A stretch of DNA of 60,016 bases from positions 1-60,016 of the forward strand of contig DATHJB010000015.1 of assembly GCA_035316325.1 (NCBI GenBank). Direction: 5' to 3'. Under the pieces are notes generated by a model. That model was not told where the DNA came from. It worked only from the letters and a program-made list of their open reading frames with translations, and did no database searches. How positions within the stretch are numbered: position 1 is the stretch's first letter; each line of letters opens with the position of its first letter. The position numbers were made by a program, and so were the translations under genes. Of this stretch, positions 44,498 through 53,816 are shown one piece after another. Source of the stretch: Acidimicrobiales bacterium. GTDB taxonomy: Bacteria; Actinomycetota; Acidimicrobiia; Acidimicrobiales; VFJN01.

Positions 44498-45275
44498 GGC
44501 GACCCCCGATCCGGGGCGCGGCGTCGAGGAGCTCGCGGGTGTAGGTGTGCCGGGGTGCGTCGAACAGCTCGTCGCAGCTCCGCTCCTCGACGATCTCACC
44601 CCGGCACATCACTGCCACCTGGTCGGCCACCTGCCGGACCACGGCCAGGTCGTGGGCGATCAGCAGCACGCCGACGCCGTCGCGGTCGCACGTCGACCGG
44701 ATCAGGTCGAGCACCTGGTTCTGGGTGGACACGTCGAGGGCGGAGACGGGCTCGTCGCACACCAGCACCTGGGGACCGACGACGAGCGCCCGGGCGATGG
44801 CGATGCGCTGGCGCTGCCCGCCCGAGAAGTCGGCCGGCAGGCGGCGCAGGGCGTCGCGCCCGATGCCGACCCGTTCCAGCATCCCGGCCACCCGCTCGAC
44901 GCGCTCGGGGCGGGACAGGTCGGTGTGGACCTTCAGCGGCTCGGCCACCAGGTCGGCGACGGTCATCAGCGGGTCGAGCGACGAGTACGGGTCCTGGAAC
45001 ACCATCTGCACCCGGGACCGCAGGCGCTGCCGTTCCCGCCGCGACGCCGCCAGCAGGTCGACCCCGCCGATCCACGACTCGCCGGCGTCGACGGGCACCA
45101 GACCCAGCGCCCCGCGGATGGTGGACGACTTCCCCGACCCCGACTCCCCCACCAGCGCCACGACCTCGCCCGGCGGCACCGCCAGGTCGACCCCGCGCAC
45201 CACCAGCCGGCGGCGCTCGGGCGGCCCCGACCCGTAGCTCACGGTCAGCCCCCGGATGTCCAGGACCGGGGTCAC
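44481..45275 (-). CDS. ABC importer ATPase, DppF/OppF type
   Basis: A 264-residue ATPase. Walker A is GESGSGKSS (about 43-51), the Q-loop is VFQDPYSSLDP, the signature is FSGGQRQR and Walker B is VLVCDEPVSALD. The C-terminal region (RHTYTRELLDAAP) is the normal oligopeptide-family ending, here without the cysteine cluster of longer members. Overlap with the DppD-type gene (GTGA junction at 45272-45275) couples the two ATPases, which form a heterodimer under the permeases. Confidence 0.94.
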   Translation of the reverse strand: MTPVLDIRGLTVSYGSGPPERRRLVVRGVDLAVPPGEVVALVGESGSGKSSTIRGALGLVPVDAGESWIGGVDLLAASRRERQRLRSRVQMVFQDPYSSLDPLMTVADLVAEPLKVHTDLSRPERVERVAGMLERVGIGRDALRRLPADFSGGQRQRIAIARALVVGPQVLVCDEPVSALDVSTQNQVLDLIRSTCDRDGVGVLLIAHDLAVVRQVADQVAVMCRGEIVEERSCDELFDAPRHTYTRELLDAAPRIGGRRARRA

Positions 45276-46285
45276 CCGTCGGCTCCTTCGAGCTGGAGCT
45301 CATCGGCGCGGATGCAGCGCACCGAGCGGTCGACGTCGCCGTCGGAGGCGGTCGCCGTCAGCGGGGGCACCGCCTCGGCGCACGCCGCGACGGCGTGGTC
45401 GCAGCGGGGCGCGAAGCGGCACCCGGAGAGCTGCGCCAGGTCGACGGCGGTGGGCGGTCGGCCCTCGATCCAGTAGCTGCCGGGCGTCTTCACCAGCCGG
45501 GGCATGGCCCGCAGCAGGCCCTCGGCATAGGGCGACCGCGGCCGCTCGAACAGGTCGGCGGCCGGCGCCAGCTCCACGACCTGCCCGGCGTACATCACCG
45601 CCACCCGGTCGCACAGCTCGGCGACCACCGCCAGGTCGTGGGACACGAACAGGATCGACAGATCGCCCTCGGCCTGCAGCTCCCCCAGCAGTCGCAGGAT
45701 CCCCGACTGCACGGTCACGTCGAGCGCGGTGGTCGGCTCGTCGGCCAGCAGCAGCTTGGGCCCGCAGGCCAACGCCGTGGCGATGGCCACCCGCTGGCGC
45801 ATGCCGCCGGAGAGCTCGAACGGGTAGCAGCCACTCAGCCGCTCGGGCTCGGGCAGCCCCACCCGGTCGAGCCAGCGGGTGGCCTCCTCAGCGGCGGCCC
45901 GGCGGGACAGCCCACGGTGGCGGCGCAGCGGCTCGGCCACCTGGGCACCCACCCGGAGCAGGGGGTTCAGGCTGGTGAGCGGGTCCTGGAACACCATGGC
46001 GATCTCGGCGCCGCGCACGGCGTTGAGCCGCCGGGCGGGCAGGGCCAGCAGGTCGCGGCCGTCGAACCACGCCTCACCGCGGGCCACCCGCACCCGTCCC
46101 TCGGGCAGCAGGCCCATCACGGCCAGCGCCGTCACCGACTTGCCCGACCCCGACTCGCCCACCAGGCCGAGGATCTCGTTGCGACCGATGTCGAGCGACA
46201 GGTCCTCCACCACCGGCAGCCACGCCCCGCCGACCCGCACCTCCACGGTCAGGTCACGCACCTCCAGCACCGAGGGATCAGGCAT
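45272..46285 (-). CDS. ABC importer ATPase, DppD/OppD type
   Basis: A 337-residue ATPase. Walker A is [11 protein letters not shown], the signature is LSGGMRQRV and Walker B is [16 protein letters not shown]. The C-terminal oligopeptide/dipeptide domain contains [18 protein letters not shown] and ends with VRC, a cysteine set that binds an iron-sulfur cluster in some relatives. The 8-bp overlap with the permease gene indicates coupled translation. Confidence 0.94.
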   Translation of the reverse strand: MPDPSVLEVRDLTVEVRVGGAWLPVVEDLSLDIGRNEILGLVGESGSGKSVTALAVMGLLPEGRVRVARGEAWFDGRDLLALPARRLNAVRGAEIAMVFQDPLTSLNPLLRVGAQVAEPLRRHRGLSRRAAAEEATRWLDRVGLPEPERLSGCYPFELSGGMRQRVAIATALACGPKLLLADEPTTALDVTVQSGILRLLGELQAEGDLSILFVSHDLAVVAELCDRVAVMYAGQVVELAPAADLFERPRSPYAEGLLRAMPRLVKTPGSYWIEGRPPTAVDLAQLSGCRFAPRCDHAVAACAEAVPPLTATASDGDVDRSVRCIRADELQLEGADG

Positions 46286-47189
46286 CGTCGCCGCTCCCCT
46301 GTTCGAGGCCGAGGGCCTGGCGCAGGCCGTCGCCCAGGAACCCGAGGGCCAGCACCGTGATCGTGATGGCCAGGCCGGGCCACACGACGAGCAGCTTCGT
46401 CTGGCTGATCAGCCGGGCCGCCTCGCCGATCATCGACCCCCAGCTCGCCTCGGGCGGCTGCACCCCCAGGCCGAGGAAGCTCAGGCTCGCCTCGGCCAGC
46501 ATGGCGAACCCGGCAGTCACGGTCACCTGCACCACCAGCGGCCCCAGGGCGTTGGGCAGCACGTGGCGACCAAGGATCGCCCGCTCCGACACCCCGATCG
46601 ACCGGGCCGCCTGCACGAAGTCGGCCTCCCGGATGTCGATCACCGCGGCCCGGGCCAGGCGCACGAACCGCGGGGCGAACACCACACCCACCGCCACCAT
46701 GGCGTTGCCCAGCCCCGGACCGAGCACGCCGGTGATGGCCAGGGCCAGGATCAGCGGCGGGAAGCTCATCAGCGCGTCGGTGATCCGCATGACCACGGCG
46801 TCGACCCACCCGCCCACGTAGCCGGCGACCAGGCCCGGCAGCACGCCCAGCAGCGTGGCCACGGCCACGGCGATGGCGGCGGCGCCCAGCGACAGCCGGG
46901 CCCCGAAGATCAGCCGGCTGAGGATGTCGCGCCCCAGCTGGTCGGTGCCCAGCGGGTGCGACCAGCTGGGCGAGGCGAGGCTGGCGTCGAGGTCCTGCGC
47001 CAGCGGGTCGGACGGCGCCACCAGCGGGGCCAGCACCGCCACCACGATCATCAGCAGCAGCACAGCACCCGAGATCCGGGCCAGCCGCTGGCGCCACAGC
47101 GCCGACGCCACCCGGCGCACCGGGCCGACGGCCCGGTCAGCGGCAGCGGGCAGGACGGGGATCTCGGCCGGCGCCGGGACGAGGGTCAT
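46278..47189 (-). CDS. ABC importer permease, DppC/OppC type
   Basis: A 303-residue permease with about six helices. The N-terminal part contains WSHPLGTDQLGRDILSRLIFGARLSL, abridged as LGTDQLGRDILSRL, the DppC hallmark. The EAA loop is AARSIGVSERAILGRHVLPNALGP. It pairs with the DppB-type permease and overlaps it by four bases (TCAT at 47186-47189). Confidence 0.94.
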   Translation of the reverse strand: MTLVPAPAEIPVLPAAADRAVGPVRRVASALWRQRLARISGAVLLLMIVVAVLAPLVAPSDPLAQDLDASLASPSWSHPLGTDQLGRDILSRLIFGARLSLGAAAIAVAVATLLGVLPGLVAGYVGGWVDAVVMRITDALMSFPPLILALAITGVLGPGLGNAMVAVGVVFAPRFVRLARAAVIDIREADFVQAARSIGVSERAILGRHVLPNALGPLVVQVTVTAGFAMLAEASLSFLGLGVQPPEASWGSMIGEAARLISQTKLLVVWPGLAITITVLALGFLGDGLRQALGLEQGSGDDA

Positions 47190-48277
47190 CGCCCACCTCC
47201 CACGAGGGCCGCCCGGCGGCGGGGGTCGAGCACGACGGTGGCGAGGTCGACCACGAGGTTCACCAGCAGCACGCACACCGCCAGCAGGAGCACCACGGCC
47301 TGGATGGCGGGCAGGTCGCGGTCCTGCACCGCCCGGAAGGCGTACGACCCGATGCCCTGGAAGTTGAAGACCTGCTCGACCAGCACCGTCCCGCCCAGCA
47401 GGATCGTGGCCTGGAGGCCGATGACCACCACGATCGTGGTGGCCGCGTTGAGCAGCACGTGCCGGGCCACCACGGTGCGGCCTCGCAGGCCCTTGGCCCG
47501 GGCGGCCCGCACGTAGTCGCGGTCGACCACGGTGGCGACGACGCCCCGCACCTGCCGGGTCGCCTCCCCGGCCGGGGCCAGGCCGAGCGCGATCGAGGGC
47601 AGCACCAGGCTCCGGAACCACGGCCCCAGGCCCTCGGTGGCCGGCGTGTAGCGGGTGGCGGGGAACCACGAGCTGCCCTCGGCCACGAACACGACCAGCA
47701 GCAGAGCCACCCAGAACGGGGGCATGGCGATGCCCGCCGACGACACCGCCGTGACCACCCGGTCGACCCAGGTACCGCGGCGCATCCCGGCGAGCGTCCC
47801 CAGGCCCACCGAGAGGACCACGGTGACGATCAGCCCGCCCACCGCCAGCGAGAGGGTGGCGGGGAGCCGGCTGCCGAGTGCGTCGGACACCGACGTGCCG
47901 CTCCGCAGCGACGTTCCGAGGTCGCCGCGGAGCGCCGCCGTCGCCCAGTCCAGGTACTGCTCGACCAGGGGTTCGTCGAGGCCGAGCCGCTCCTGGGTGG
48001 CCGCGACCGTGGTCTCGGAGGCGAGCTCGCCGCTGAGGGTCACCGCCGGGTCGCCCGGGATGAGCAGCACCAGCCCGAAGACGATCACCGAGACCAGCAC
48101 GAGCACCAGCACCGCGGCGGCCAGCCGCAGCACCACGAAGCGGCCGACCCGCCAGGCGGCCGCGCCGCGCGACACCGGGCGTGCCGGTACGGCGGCGCCT
48201 CCGTCGTTCCCCTCGGGCACGAGGGAGACGACCGTAGCCACGTCGGCTGCGTCCTCCCGCATGTCGTGCAAGCTCAT
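47186..48277 (-). CDS. ABC importer permease, DppB/OppB type
   Basis: A 363-residue permease. The first helix region VVLRLAAAVLVLVLVSVIVFGLVLLIPGDPA is typical (quoted as VFGLVLLIPGDPA), as is ERLGLDEPLVEQYLDW. The EAA loop is RAARAKGLRGRTVVARHVLLNA. About 55 extra residues precede the first helix. GGGGGG before the ATG at 48277 supports the start. It opens the transporter part of the operon, 53 bp after an NTF2-like gene. Confidence 0.93.
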   Translation of the reverse strand: MSLHDMREDAADVATVVSLVPEGNDGGAAVPARPVSRGAAAWRVGRFVVLRLAAAVLVLVLVSVIVFGLVLLIPGDPAVTLSGELASETTVAATQERLGLDEPLVEQYLDWATAALRGDLGTSLRSGTSVSDALGSRLPATLSLAVGGLIVTVVLSVGLGTLAGMRRGTWVDRVVTAVSSAGIAMPPFWVALLLVVFVAEGSSWFPATRYTPATEGLGPWFRSLVLPSIALGLAPAGEATRQVRGVVATVVDRDYVRAARAKGLRGRTVVARHVLLNAATTIVVVIGLQATILLGGTVLVEQVFNFQGIGSYAFRAVQDRDLPAIQAVVLLLAVCVLLVNLVVDLATVVLDPRRRAALVGGGR

Positions 48278-48330
48278 GGTCCCCCCTTCCTCGTGTGCGG
48301 CCCGCCGCGGGCGCGTCCGTGTGCCCCGGC

Positions 48331-48762
48331 TCAGGCGGCCGGGCCGTCGTCCTTGAGCGCCTCGGGGGTGATCCACGCCGGTGGCATGCGGGGCGGGGTC
48401 TTCCAGAAGATGTCGAGCTTGGTGAACAGCCCGGCGTCGTTGACCTCCATCACGTTGATGAACCGCATGACCAGGGTGTCCTCACCCGGCGGGCGGATCG
48501 TCTCGATGCACTCGGCGATCACGGACCGGCCGTCCTCCGACCAGAAGATCCGCTCGACCTTCAGGTCGTGGTGGTCCATCTTCCCGGTGACCTTGGCGAC
48601 GAAGTCGAGGTAGTCGGCCTTGTTGCGGGCGGTGTCGTCCTCGTCGTCGCGCATGCCGATGCGGGTGAAGTCGTCGGCCAGGGTCGAGGCGACCAGGTCC
48701 CAGTCGTGGGTGTCGATGCCCTGCCAGAAGCGGTCGACGACCGTGCGGTCGATCGTGGTCAA
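48331..48762 (-). CDS. NTF2/SnoaL-like protein
   Basis: A 143-residue cone-shaped alpha+beta protein of the NTF2-like superfamily: DRFWQGIDTHDWDLVASTLADDFTRIG is the helical start, followed by strands VERIFWSEDGRSVIAECIETIRP and VMRFINVMEVNDAGLFTKLDIFW (abridged as VMRFINVME). Family members are isomerases, dehydratases or ligand carriers. The start is a TTG at 48762 with GAGGAGAG upstream; it overlaps the acyl-CoA synthetase stop as TTGA. Role in the operon unknown. Confidence 0.85.
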   Translation of the reverse strand: MTTIDRTVVDRFWQGIDTHDWDLVASTLADDFTRIGMRDDEDDTARNKADYLDFVAKVTGKMDHHDLKVERIFWSEDGRSVIAECIETIRPPGEDTLVMRFINVMEVNDAGLFTKLDIFWKTPPRMPPAWITPEALKDDGPAA

Positions 48763-50918
48763 GGTTCTCTCCTCGGGTTCTCGGTCTCGGTCTCGGTCAG
48801 CACGACGAGCGAGTCGACGGCCACCGCCGCGTCCTCGGTGAGGACCACGGGGTTGACGTCGAGCTCGACCAGGCGGTCGCCCAGCTCGGAGGCCAGGCGG
48901 GCGGTGGCCATGGCGGTGGCGACCAGGGCGTCGACGGCCAGCTTCGGCCGGCCCCGGGCGCCGTCGAGCAGGGGGAAGCAGGCGAGGCTGCGGATCATCT
49001 CGCGCACGTCCTGCTCGTCGACCGGCAGCGGGCGCACGGCGGTGTCGGCGAACACCTCGGCGTAGACGCCGCCCAGGCCGACCAGCAGCGCGGGGCCGAG
49101 GGCGGGGTCGCGGGAGATCCCGACGATCATCTCCTGGGCGCCGCTGACCATCGCCTGCACGAGGACGCCGTCGACCCGGGCATCGGGGCGGGCCGCGGCG
49201 ACCAGCGCCCGCAGCTCGTCGTGGGCCCGGCGGACCTCCACGGCATCGGCCAGGTCGAGGCGCACCAGCCCCTCGTCGGACTTGTGGGGGATGTCGGCCG
49301 AGGCGACCTTGAGCGCCACGGGGAAGCCGATGGCGGTGGCCGCGGCGACCGCGCCGTCGGCGTCGGCGGCCACCCGCTCGGCGGTGACCGGTACACCTGC
49401 GGCCTCCAGCAGCTCCCGGCTCCGATCCGCCCCGAGCACCCCCTCCAGCCCCTCCAACCCCTCCAACCCCTCCAAATTGCGTTCCAGAACCCGCATGGAG
49501 CGGGCCGACGAACGCAATTTGCCGAGGGGTGGGCGGGGGCGGAGCCGCGTGACCTGGTCGCGCCGGTCGCCGAGCCGGCGGATGGCGGCGAAGCAGTTGC
49601 GGAAGCTGCGGAACATCGGCAGCTGCGACTCGAGCAGCAGGTCGTAGCCCCGCTCGTCGACCTTCGGCGAGTTCCAGGTGGTGACCACCGGCTTGGCCAG
49701 CCCCTCGGCCGCCATGTCACGGAGGTCCTCGCACAGCGGGTCGCCGGTGAGGCCCATGGCGCCGGTGATGCCGACCACGAGGATGTCGACGGCCGGGTCG
49801 TCGAGGATGGCGGTGAGCACCTCGCGCCGCGCCTCGGGCCCGGCCCGCATGATGAAGGTGCCGCCGTTGTCGACCGGGTTGCGCACTGTGAGGTACCCCG
49901 GCAGGTGCTCGTGCAGCTTGGCCTGGGTGGCGGCGCTCAGCTCGGGGATGGGCAGGCCGGCGAGCTGGGCCTGCTCGGCCATGAGGGTGCCGGAGCCGCC
50001 GGAGATCGAGTACAGCGCCACGTTCGAGCCGGTGCCGGGCGGGATCTTGGCCAGCAGCGCCGCGGTCTCCAGCAGCTCGTCGAGGTCGCGCACCCGCACC
50101 ACCCCGTACTGCTCGAACAGCCCGTCGATGGCGGCATCGGCGCCGGTGAGGTGCCCGGTGTGCGACTGGGCCATCGTCGACCCGGCGTCGGTCGAGCCGA
50201 TCTTGAGCAGCACGACCGGCTTGCCGGCGTCGTTGCAGGCCTGCAGGGCGACCCGCAGCTTGTCGATCGACCGGAAGCCCTCGATGTAGCCGGCCACCAC
50301 CGCGGTGTCGGGGTCGTGGGCGTAGTAGTGGATGAAGTCGCAGACGTCGAGGTCGACCTCGTTGCCGCACGGCACCTGGCGGCTGAACCCGATGCCGACC
50401 TCGGCGCCCTGCACGATGGGCCGGCCGTTGTGGCCCGACTGCGTGACCACGCCGATCTTCCCGTAGCGGTAGCCGGGGATCTCGGGCTGGGGCTCGAAGG
50501 CGTTCGTGTTGGTGTTGGGCCCCAGGATCCGCACGCCGGCACGGCGACCGGCCACCGCCAGCTGCTCCTCGATCTCGACGCCCCGGCCGCCGACCTCGCG
50601 GAAGCCCGAGCTGAACACCACCACATGGCGGATGCCCCGGGCCCCGCACTGCTCGACGATCTCCGGGCAGGCCTCGGGCGGGGTGGTGAGGATGGCCAGG
50701 TCGAGGCGACCCGGCACGGCGTCGAGCGTCTCGTGCACGGGCAGCGACCCGATGGCGCCACCCCGGGGGCTGACGAGGTGCCAGCTTCCGGCGCCGTAGA
50801 GCGGGTCGTAGCGGGCGCGGGCGGCGGCCTCGCTGGCGCTCCGGTCGATGCCGCCGACGATCGCCACCCCCACCGGGTGCAGCAGCTGGTGGACGGCCTC
50901 GTGGTCGAGCACCGTCAC
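48759..50918 (-). CDS. ADP-forming acyl-CoA synthetase, fused
   Basis: A 719-residue NDP-forming acyl-CoA synthetase with both subunits in one chain. The N-terminal CoA-binding domain contains GVAIVGGIDRSASE and VVFSSGFREVGGRGVEIEEQL. The ligase domain has the candidate phosphohistidine in MAQSHTGHLTGAD. The C-terminal ATP-grasp part (about 510-719) shows GFPVALKVASADIPHKSDEGLVRLDL, abridged as ALKVASADIPHKSDEG. Unlike AMP ligases, these conserve ATP energy while activating or releasing a carboxylic acid. The linker between domains holds a nine-base tandem repeat and a nested palindrome. The GTG start overlaps the RidA stop (GTGA). Confidence 0.9.
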   Translation of the reverse strand: MTVLDHEAVHQLLHPVGVAIVGGIDRSASEAAARARYDPLYGAGSWHLVSPRGGAIGSLPVHETLDAVPGRLDLAILTTPPEACPEIVEQCGARGIRHVVVFSSGFREVGGRGVEIEEQLAVAGRRAGVRILGPNTNTNAFEPQPEIPGYRYGKIGVVTQSGHNGRPIVQGAEVGIGFSRQVPCGNEVDLDVCDFIHYYAHDPDTAVVAGYIEGFRSIDKLRVALQACNDAGKPVVLLKIGSTDAGSTMAQSHTGHLTGADAAIDGLFEQYGVVRVRDLDELLETAALLAKIPPGTGSNVALYSISGGSGTLMAEQAQLAGLPIPELSAATQAKLHEHLPGYLTVRNPVDNGGTFIMRAGPEARREVLTAILDDPAVDILVVGITGAMGLTGDPLCEDLRDMAAEGLAKPVVTTWNSPKVDERGYDLLLESQLPMFRSFRNCFAAIRRLGDRRDQVTRLRPRPPLGKLRSSARSMRVLERNLEGLEGLEGLEGVLGADRSRELLEAAGVPVTAERVAADADGAVAAATAIGFPVALKVASADIPHKSDEGLVRLDLADAVEVRRAHDELRALVAAARPDARVDGVLVQAMVSGAQEMIVGISRDPALGPALLVGLGGVYAEVFADTAVRPLPVDEQDVREMIRSLACFPLLDGARGRPKLAVDALVATAMATARLASELGDRLVELDVNPVVLTEDAAVAVDSLVVLTETETENPRREP
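49440..49521. repeat. Tandem repeat plus nested palindrome inside coding sequence
   Basis: Four 9-bp units (CCCCTCCAG, then CCCCTCCAA three times) span 49440-49475 and encode four Leu-Glu-Gly units. Overlapping them, CAAATTGCGTTC (49473-49484) pairs perfectly with GAACGCAATTTG (49510-49521). Inside that loop CCCGC (49490-49494) pairs with GCGGG (49500-49504). All lies in frame in the interdomain linker of the acyl-CoA synthetase and looks inserted. Confidence 0.85.
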
Positions 50919-51307
50919 GACGCAACCCCGGCGGTCGAGCCGGCGGCGGTGCGGATGGCCACGGCCTCCACCTCGATCGACAGCCGCGGGTCGAGCAGCG
51001 CGGCCACGACCACGGTGGTGCTGGCCGGTGCCTGGTCGCCGAACACCGCGGCCTTGGCCGCCGCGTACCCGGGGAAGTCGGCCGGGTCGGTGAGGTAGCA
51101 GGTGAGCTTGGCGACGTCGTCGAACCCGCACCCCGCCTCGGCCAGCACCCGCCGCAGGTTGGCGAACACCTGGTCGGCGTGGCGCCGGCTGTCGCCCTCG
51201 CCCACCACCTCGCCGTCGTCGCCCCACGCCACCTGGCCGGCCACGTGAACCACGCCGGAGCGGGCGGTGGCCTGCGACATCCCGGTGGTGGCGCCGATCC
51301 GGATCAC
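50915..51307 (-). CDS. RidA/YjgF-family protein
   Basis: A 130-residue RidA-fold protein. VVHVAGQVAWGDDGEVVGEGDSRRHADQVFANLRRVLAEAGCGFDDVAKLTCYLTD is the core, abridged as HVAGQVAW and QVFANLRRVLAEAG. Family members hydrolyse reactive enamines and imines, or deaminate 2-aminomuconate-like compounds. The substrate-guiding Arg of classic RidA is represented by the R in LLDPRLSIEVEAVAI. The GTG start overlaps the amidohydrolase stop. Beside an aminotransferase it may clear an imine intermediate. Confidence 0.9.
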   Translation of the reverse strand: MIRIGATTGMSQATARSGVVHVAGQVAWGDDGEVVGEGDSRRHADQVFANLRRVLAEAGCGFDDVAKLTCYLTDPADFPGYAAAKAAVFGDQAPASTTVVVAALLDPRLSIEVEAVAIRTAAGSTAGVAS

Positions 51308-52500
51308 AGGTCCAGCCCGAGCATCGTGATGGCGTTGCCCCGCAGCACCTTGTGGACGATGTCGTCCGGGACCCCCTCCAGCATCGACGTGGCGACGTCC
51401 TTGGTGTGCGGCCACGTCGAGTCGGTGTGGGGGTAGTCGGTCTCGAAAGTCACCCGGTCGGGGCCGATGGCGTCGATGACCTGCATGCCGAAGGCGTCAC
51501 GGAAGAAGCAGGCGTAGATGTTGCGGTGGAAGTAGGTGGAGGGCGGCTCGGGGATGGTGTCGGCCACCCCGGCCCAGCCCCGGTGCTCCTCCCACACGTC
51601 GTCGGCCCGCTGGAGCACGAACGGGATCCAGCCCATCTGGCCCTCGGAGTAGGCGATGGTCAGGTTCGGGAAGCGGACGAAGAGGCCGGAGAACAGGTAG
51701 TCCGACATCGACACCAGCGCGTAGTTGAAGCTCAGCGTGATCTGCACCGCCGGCGGGGCGTCGACCGACGTGCTGGTCATCGCCGACGACGAGCCGATGT
51801 GCAGGTTGACCACCGTGCCGGTGTCCGCGCAGGCCGAGAAGAACGGGTCCCAGTAGCCGGTGTGGATCGAGGGGAGGCCGAGCTTGGCCGGGATCTCGCT
51901 GAAGCACACGGCCCGGACGCCCCGGGCGGCGTTGCGGTGGATCTCCTCGACGGCGAGGTCGACGTCCCACAGCGGGATGATCGTGAGCGGGATGAGGCGG
52001 CCGCCGGAGTCGCCGCACCACTCCTCCACCATCCAGTCGTTGTAGGCCCGGACGCAGGCCAGCGCGAGCTCCTTGTCCTGGGCCTCGGAGAAGGTCTGGC
52101 CGCAGAAGCGGGGGAAGGTCGGGAAGCACAGCGACGCCTCCACCCAGTTGGCGTCCATGTCCTCGAGGCGGGCCTTGGGGTCGAAGCAGCCGGGCCGCAT
52201 CTGGTCGTAGGTGACCGTCTGCATCGACATCTCCTCCCGCGGGTAGCCCACGGCGGCGATGTTGCGGCGCAACGGGAAGATCAGGTCCTCGTAGAACCAC
52301 ATGTCGGCGGGCGGGCCGGCGTCGTCGAAGTCGTAGACGAAGGTGCTGCCGCCCTCGAACCTCGTGCCGGCGATGCCCTTGCGCTGGATCTTCGGCCCGC
52401 GGTCGCGGAACTTGGCCGGCAGCCAGGTGTCGAAGAGGTGCGCCGGCTCGATGACGTGGTCGTCGACGCTGACGATCTTCGGTAGCTCGGTGACGGTCAT
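51304..52500 (-). CDS. Amidohydrolase-2 family protein (ACMSD-like)
   Basis: A 398-residue TIM-barrel protein. The metal motif is VSVDDHVIEPAHLF, with DxH in place of HxH. TVVNLHIGSSS carries the barrel histidine, and VTFETDYPHTDSTWP is the final-strand motif. The branch includes carboxy-lyases related to ACMSD (aminocarboxymuconate semialdehyde decarboxylase) and hydrolases. It overlaps RidA and follows the aminotransferase by 53 bp, an order that suggests ring or amino-acid catabolism. Substrate unknown. Confidence 0.9.
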   Translation of the reverse strand: MTVTELPKIVSVDDHVIEPAHLFDTWLPAKFRDRGPKIQRKGIAGTRFEGGSTFVYDFDDAGPPADMWFYEDLIFPLRRNIAAVGYPREEMSMQTVTYDQMRPGCFDPKARLEDMDANWVEASLCFPTFPRFCGQTFSEAQDKELALACVRAYNDWMVEEWCGDSGGRLIPLTIIPLWDVDLAVEEIHRNAARGVRAVCFSEIPAKLGLPSIHTGYWDPFFSACADTGTVVNLHIGSSSAMTSTSVDAPPAVQITLSFNYALVSMSDYLFSGLFVRFPNLTIAYSEGQMGWIPFVLQRADDVWEEHRGWAGVADTIPEPPSTYFHRNIYACFFRDAFGMQVIDAIGPDRVTFETDYPHTDSTWPHTKDVATSMLEGVPDDIVHKVLRGNAITMLGLDL

Positions 52501-52553
52501 GCGGTGCTCCCCTTGGCTCGGACGGTCGAACGGTCGGTCGAGGGCGGAAGGCG

Positions 52554-53816
52554 TCAGCGGACGGGATCGTGGCGGGCGTCGCGCATGGCCTGGCCCAGCA
52601 CCTCGATGCCGCGGGCCAGCTCGTCCTCGGCGACGTGACTGAAGGCCAGGCGCAGGAAGCGGCGCCCTTGCTCCTCGCCCATGAAGACCTCGCCGGGGCG
52701 GAAGAACACGCCGTTGGCGGCGGCCTGGTTGCCGGCCCGCTCCCAGTCGACCCGGTCGGAGGTCATCTCGATCCACAGGTAGAAGCCGCCGTCGGGCACC
52801 CGGAAGTCGACGAACTCGCCGCAGTGCTCGCGCATGGCGGCGACCGCCAGGTCGCGCCGGCGGCGGTAGACGACGTTGGCCCGCTCGATGTGCGGGTCGA
52901 GCTTCCCCTGCCGCATGAACTCGGTCATCATCCGGGCGAACCACTGGCTGACGCCCAGGTCCTGGCGGACGGCGGCGAGTGCCCCGATGGCCTCGGCGCC
53001 GGCGGTCATCCAGCCGAGGCGGATGCCGGGGGCGACGATCTTGGAGAAGCTGTGGGCCTGGATCACCCGGCCGGTGGTGTCGAGCTGCAGGAGGCTGGGG
53101 ATGTGCTCGCCCTCGACCCGGATGTCGGCGTAGACGTGGTCCTCCAGGACCATCACGTCGTGCTCCTCGGCCAGCTCCAGCAGCCGGCGCCGGCGCTCCA
53201 GGCTGGTGCACACCCCGGTGGGCAGCTGGAACGTGGGGATCGTGTAGATCATCTTCGGGCGGACGCCCTGGTCGCGCAGCGCGACGAGCTGCGCTTCGAC
53301 GGCGTCGACATCGATGCCGTCGTCGTCGACGGGCACCGTGCGGATGTCGCCGCCGCGCATCTCGATGTAGCGCAGCGCGTAGGGGAACGACGCCGCTTCG
53401 ACGATCACGCCGTCGCCCGGCTCGACGAAGGCGTTGACGGCCAGCGAGATCCCCTGGACCGAGCCCGAGCAGAGGATCACGTTGTCGGCACGCAGGTCGG
53501 GGCGCTGCTGGAGGCGGCCGACCCAGGCGGCGATCTCGTGGCGCAGGTCGGTGTTGCCCAGCACCAGCTCGACGTAGGTGGGTGAGTAGAAGAGGCGGCC
53601 CGCGTCGTGGTCGAACGAGATGTACTCGAGGGCACGGGCGCCGTCGCGGTCGAGGATCGCCGGGGCGAGCGCCTTGAAGTCGTCGAGGGGGAAGGTCTCC
53701 TCGGCGGCGAGGCCCTGGTCGAAGTTGAACGTGACCGGGACGGTCGGGTCCGGGAAGAACAGCGGCGGCCCGTTGGCGGCCAGCTCCGAGGTCAACTTGG
53801 CGATCTGCAAGCCCAT
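52554..53816 (-). CDS. PLP-dependent class I/II aminotransferase
   Basis: A 420-residue fold-type I aminotransferase, related to the kynurenine/2-aminoadipate and MocR-catalytic branch. The PLP lysine is K259 in SFSKIVAPGIRLGW. D226 and Y229 in VLEDHVYAD hold the cofactor ring, and YTIPTFQLPTG is the active-site loop. There is no DNA-binding N-terminus. AGGGGGG upstream supports the ATG. It is the first gene of the thirteen-gene operon, so removal of an amino group is probably an early step. Confidence 0.92.
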   Translation of the reverse strand: MGLQIAKLTSELAANGPPLFFPDPTVPVTFNFDQGLAAEETFPLDDFKALAPAILDRDGARALEYISFDHDAGRLFYSPTYVELVLGNTDLRHEIAAWVGRLQQRPDLRADNVILCSGSVQGISLAVNAFVEPGDGVIVEAASFPYALRYIEMRGGDIRTVPVDDDGIDVDAVEAQLVALRDQGVRPKMIYTIPTFQLPTGVCTSLERRRRLLELAEEHDVMVLEDHVYADIRVEGEHIPSLLQLDTTGRVIQAHSFSKIVAPGIRLGWMTAGAEAIGALAAVRQDLGVSQWFARMMTEFMRQGKLDPHIERANVVYRRRRDLAVAAMREHCGEFVDFRVPDGGFYLWIEMTSDRVDWERAGNQAAANGVFFRPGEVFMGEEQGRRFLRLAFSHVAEDELARGIEVLGQAMRDARHDPVR

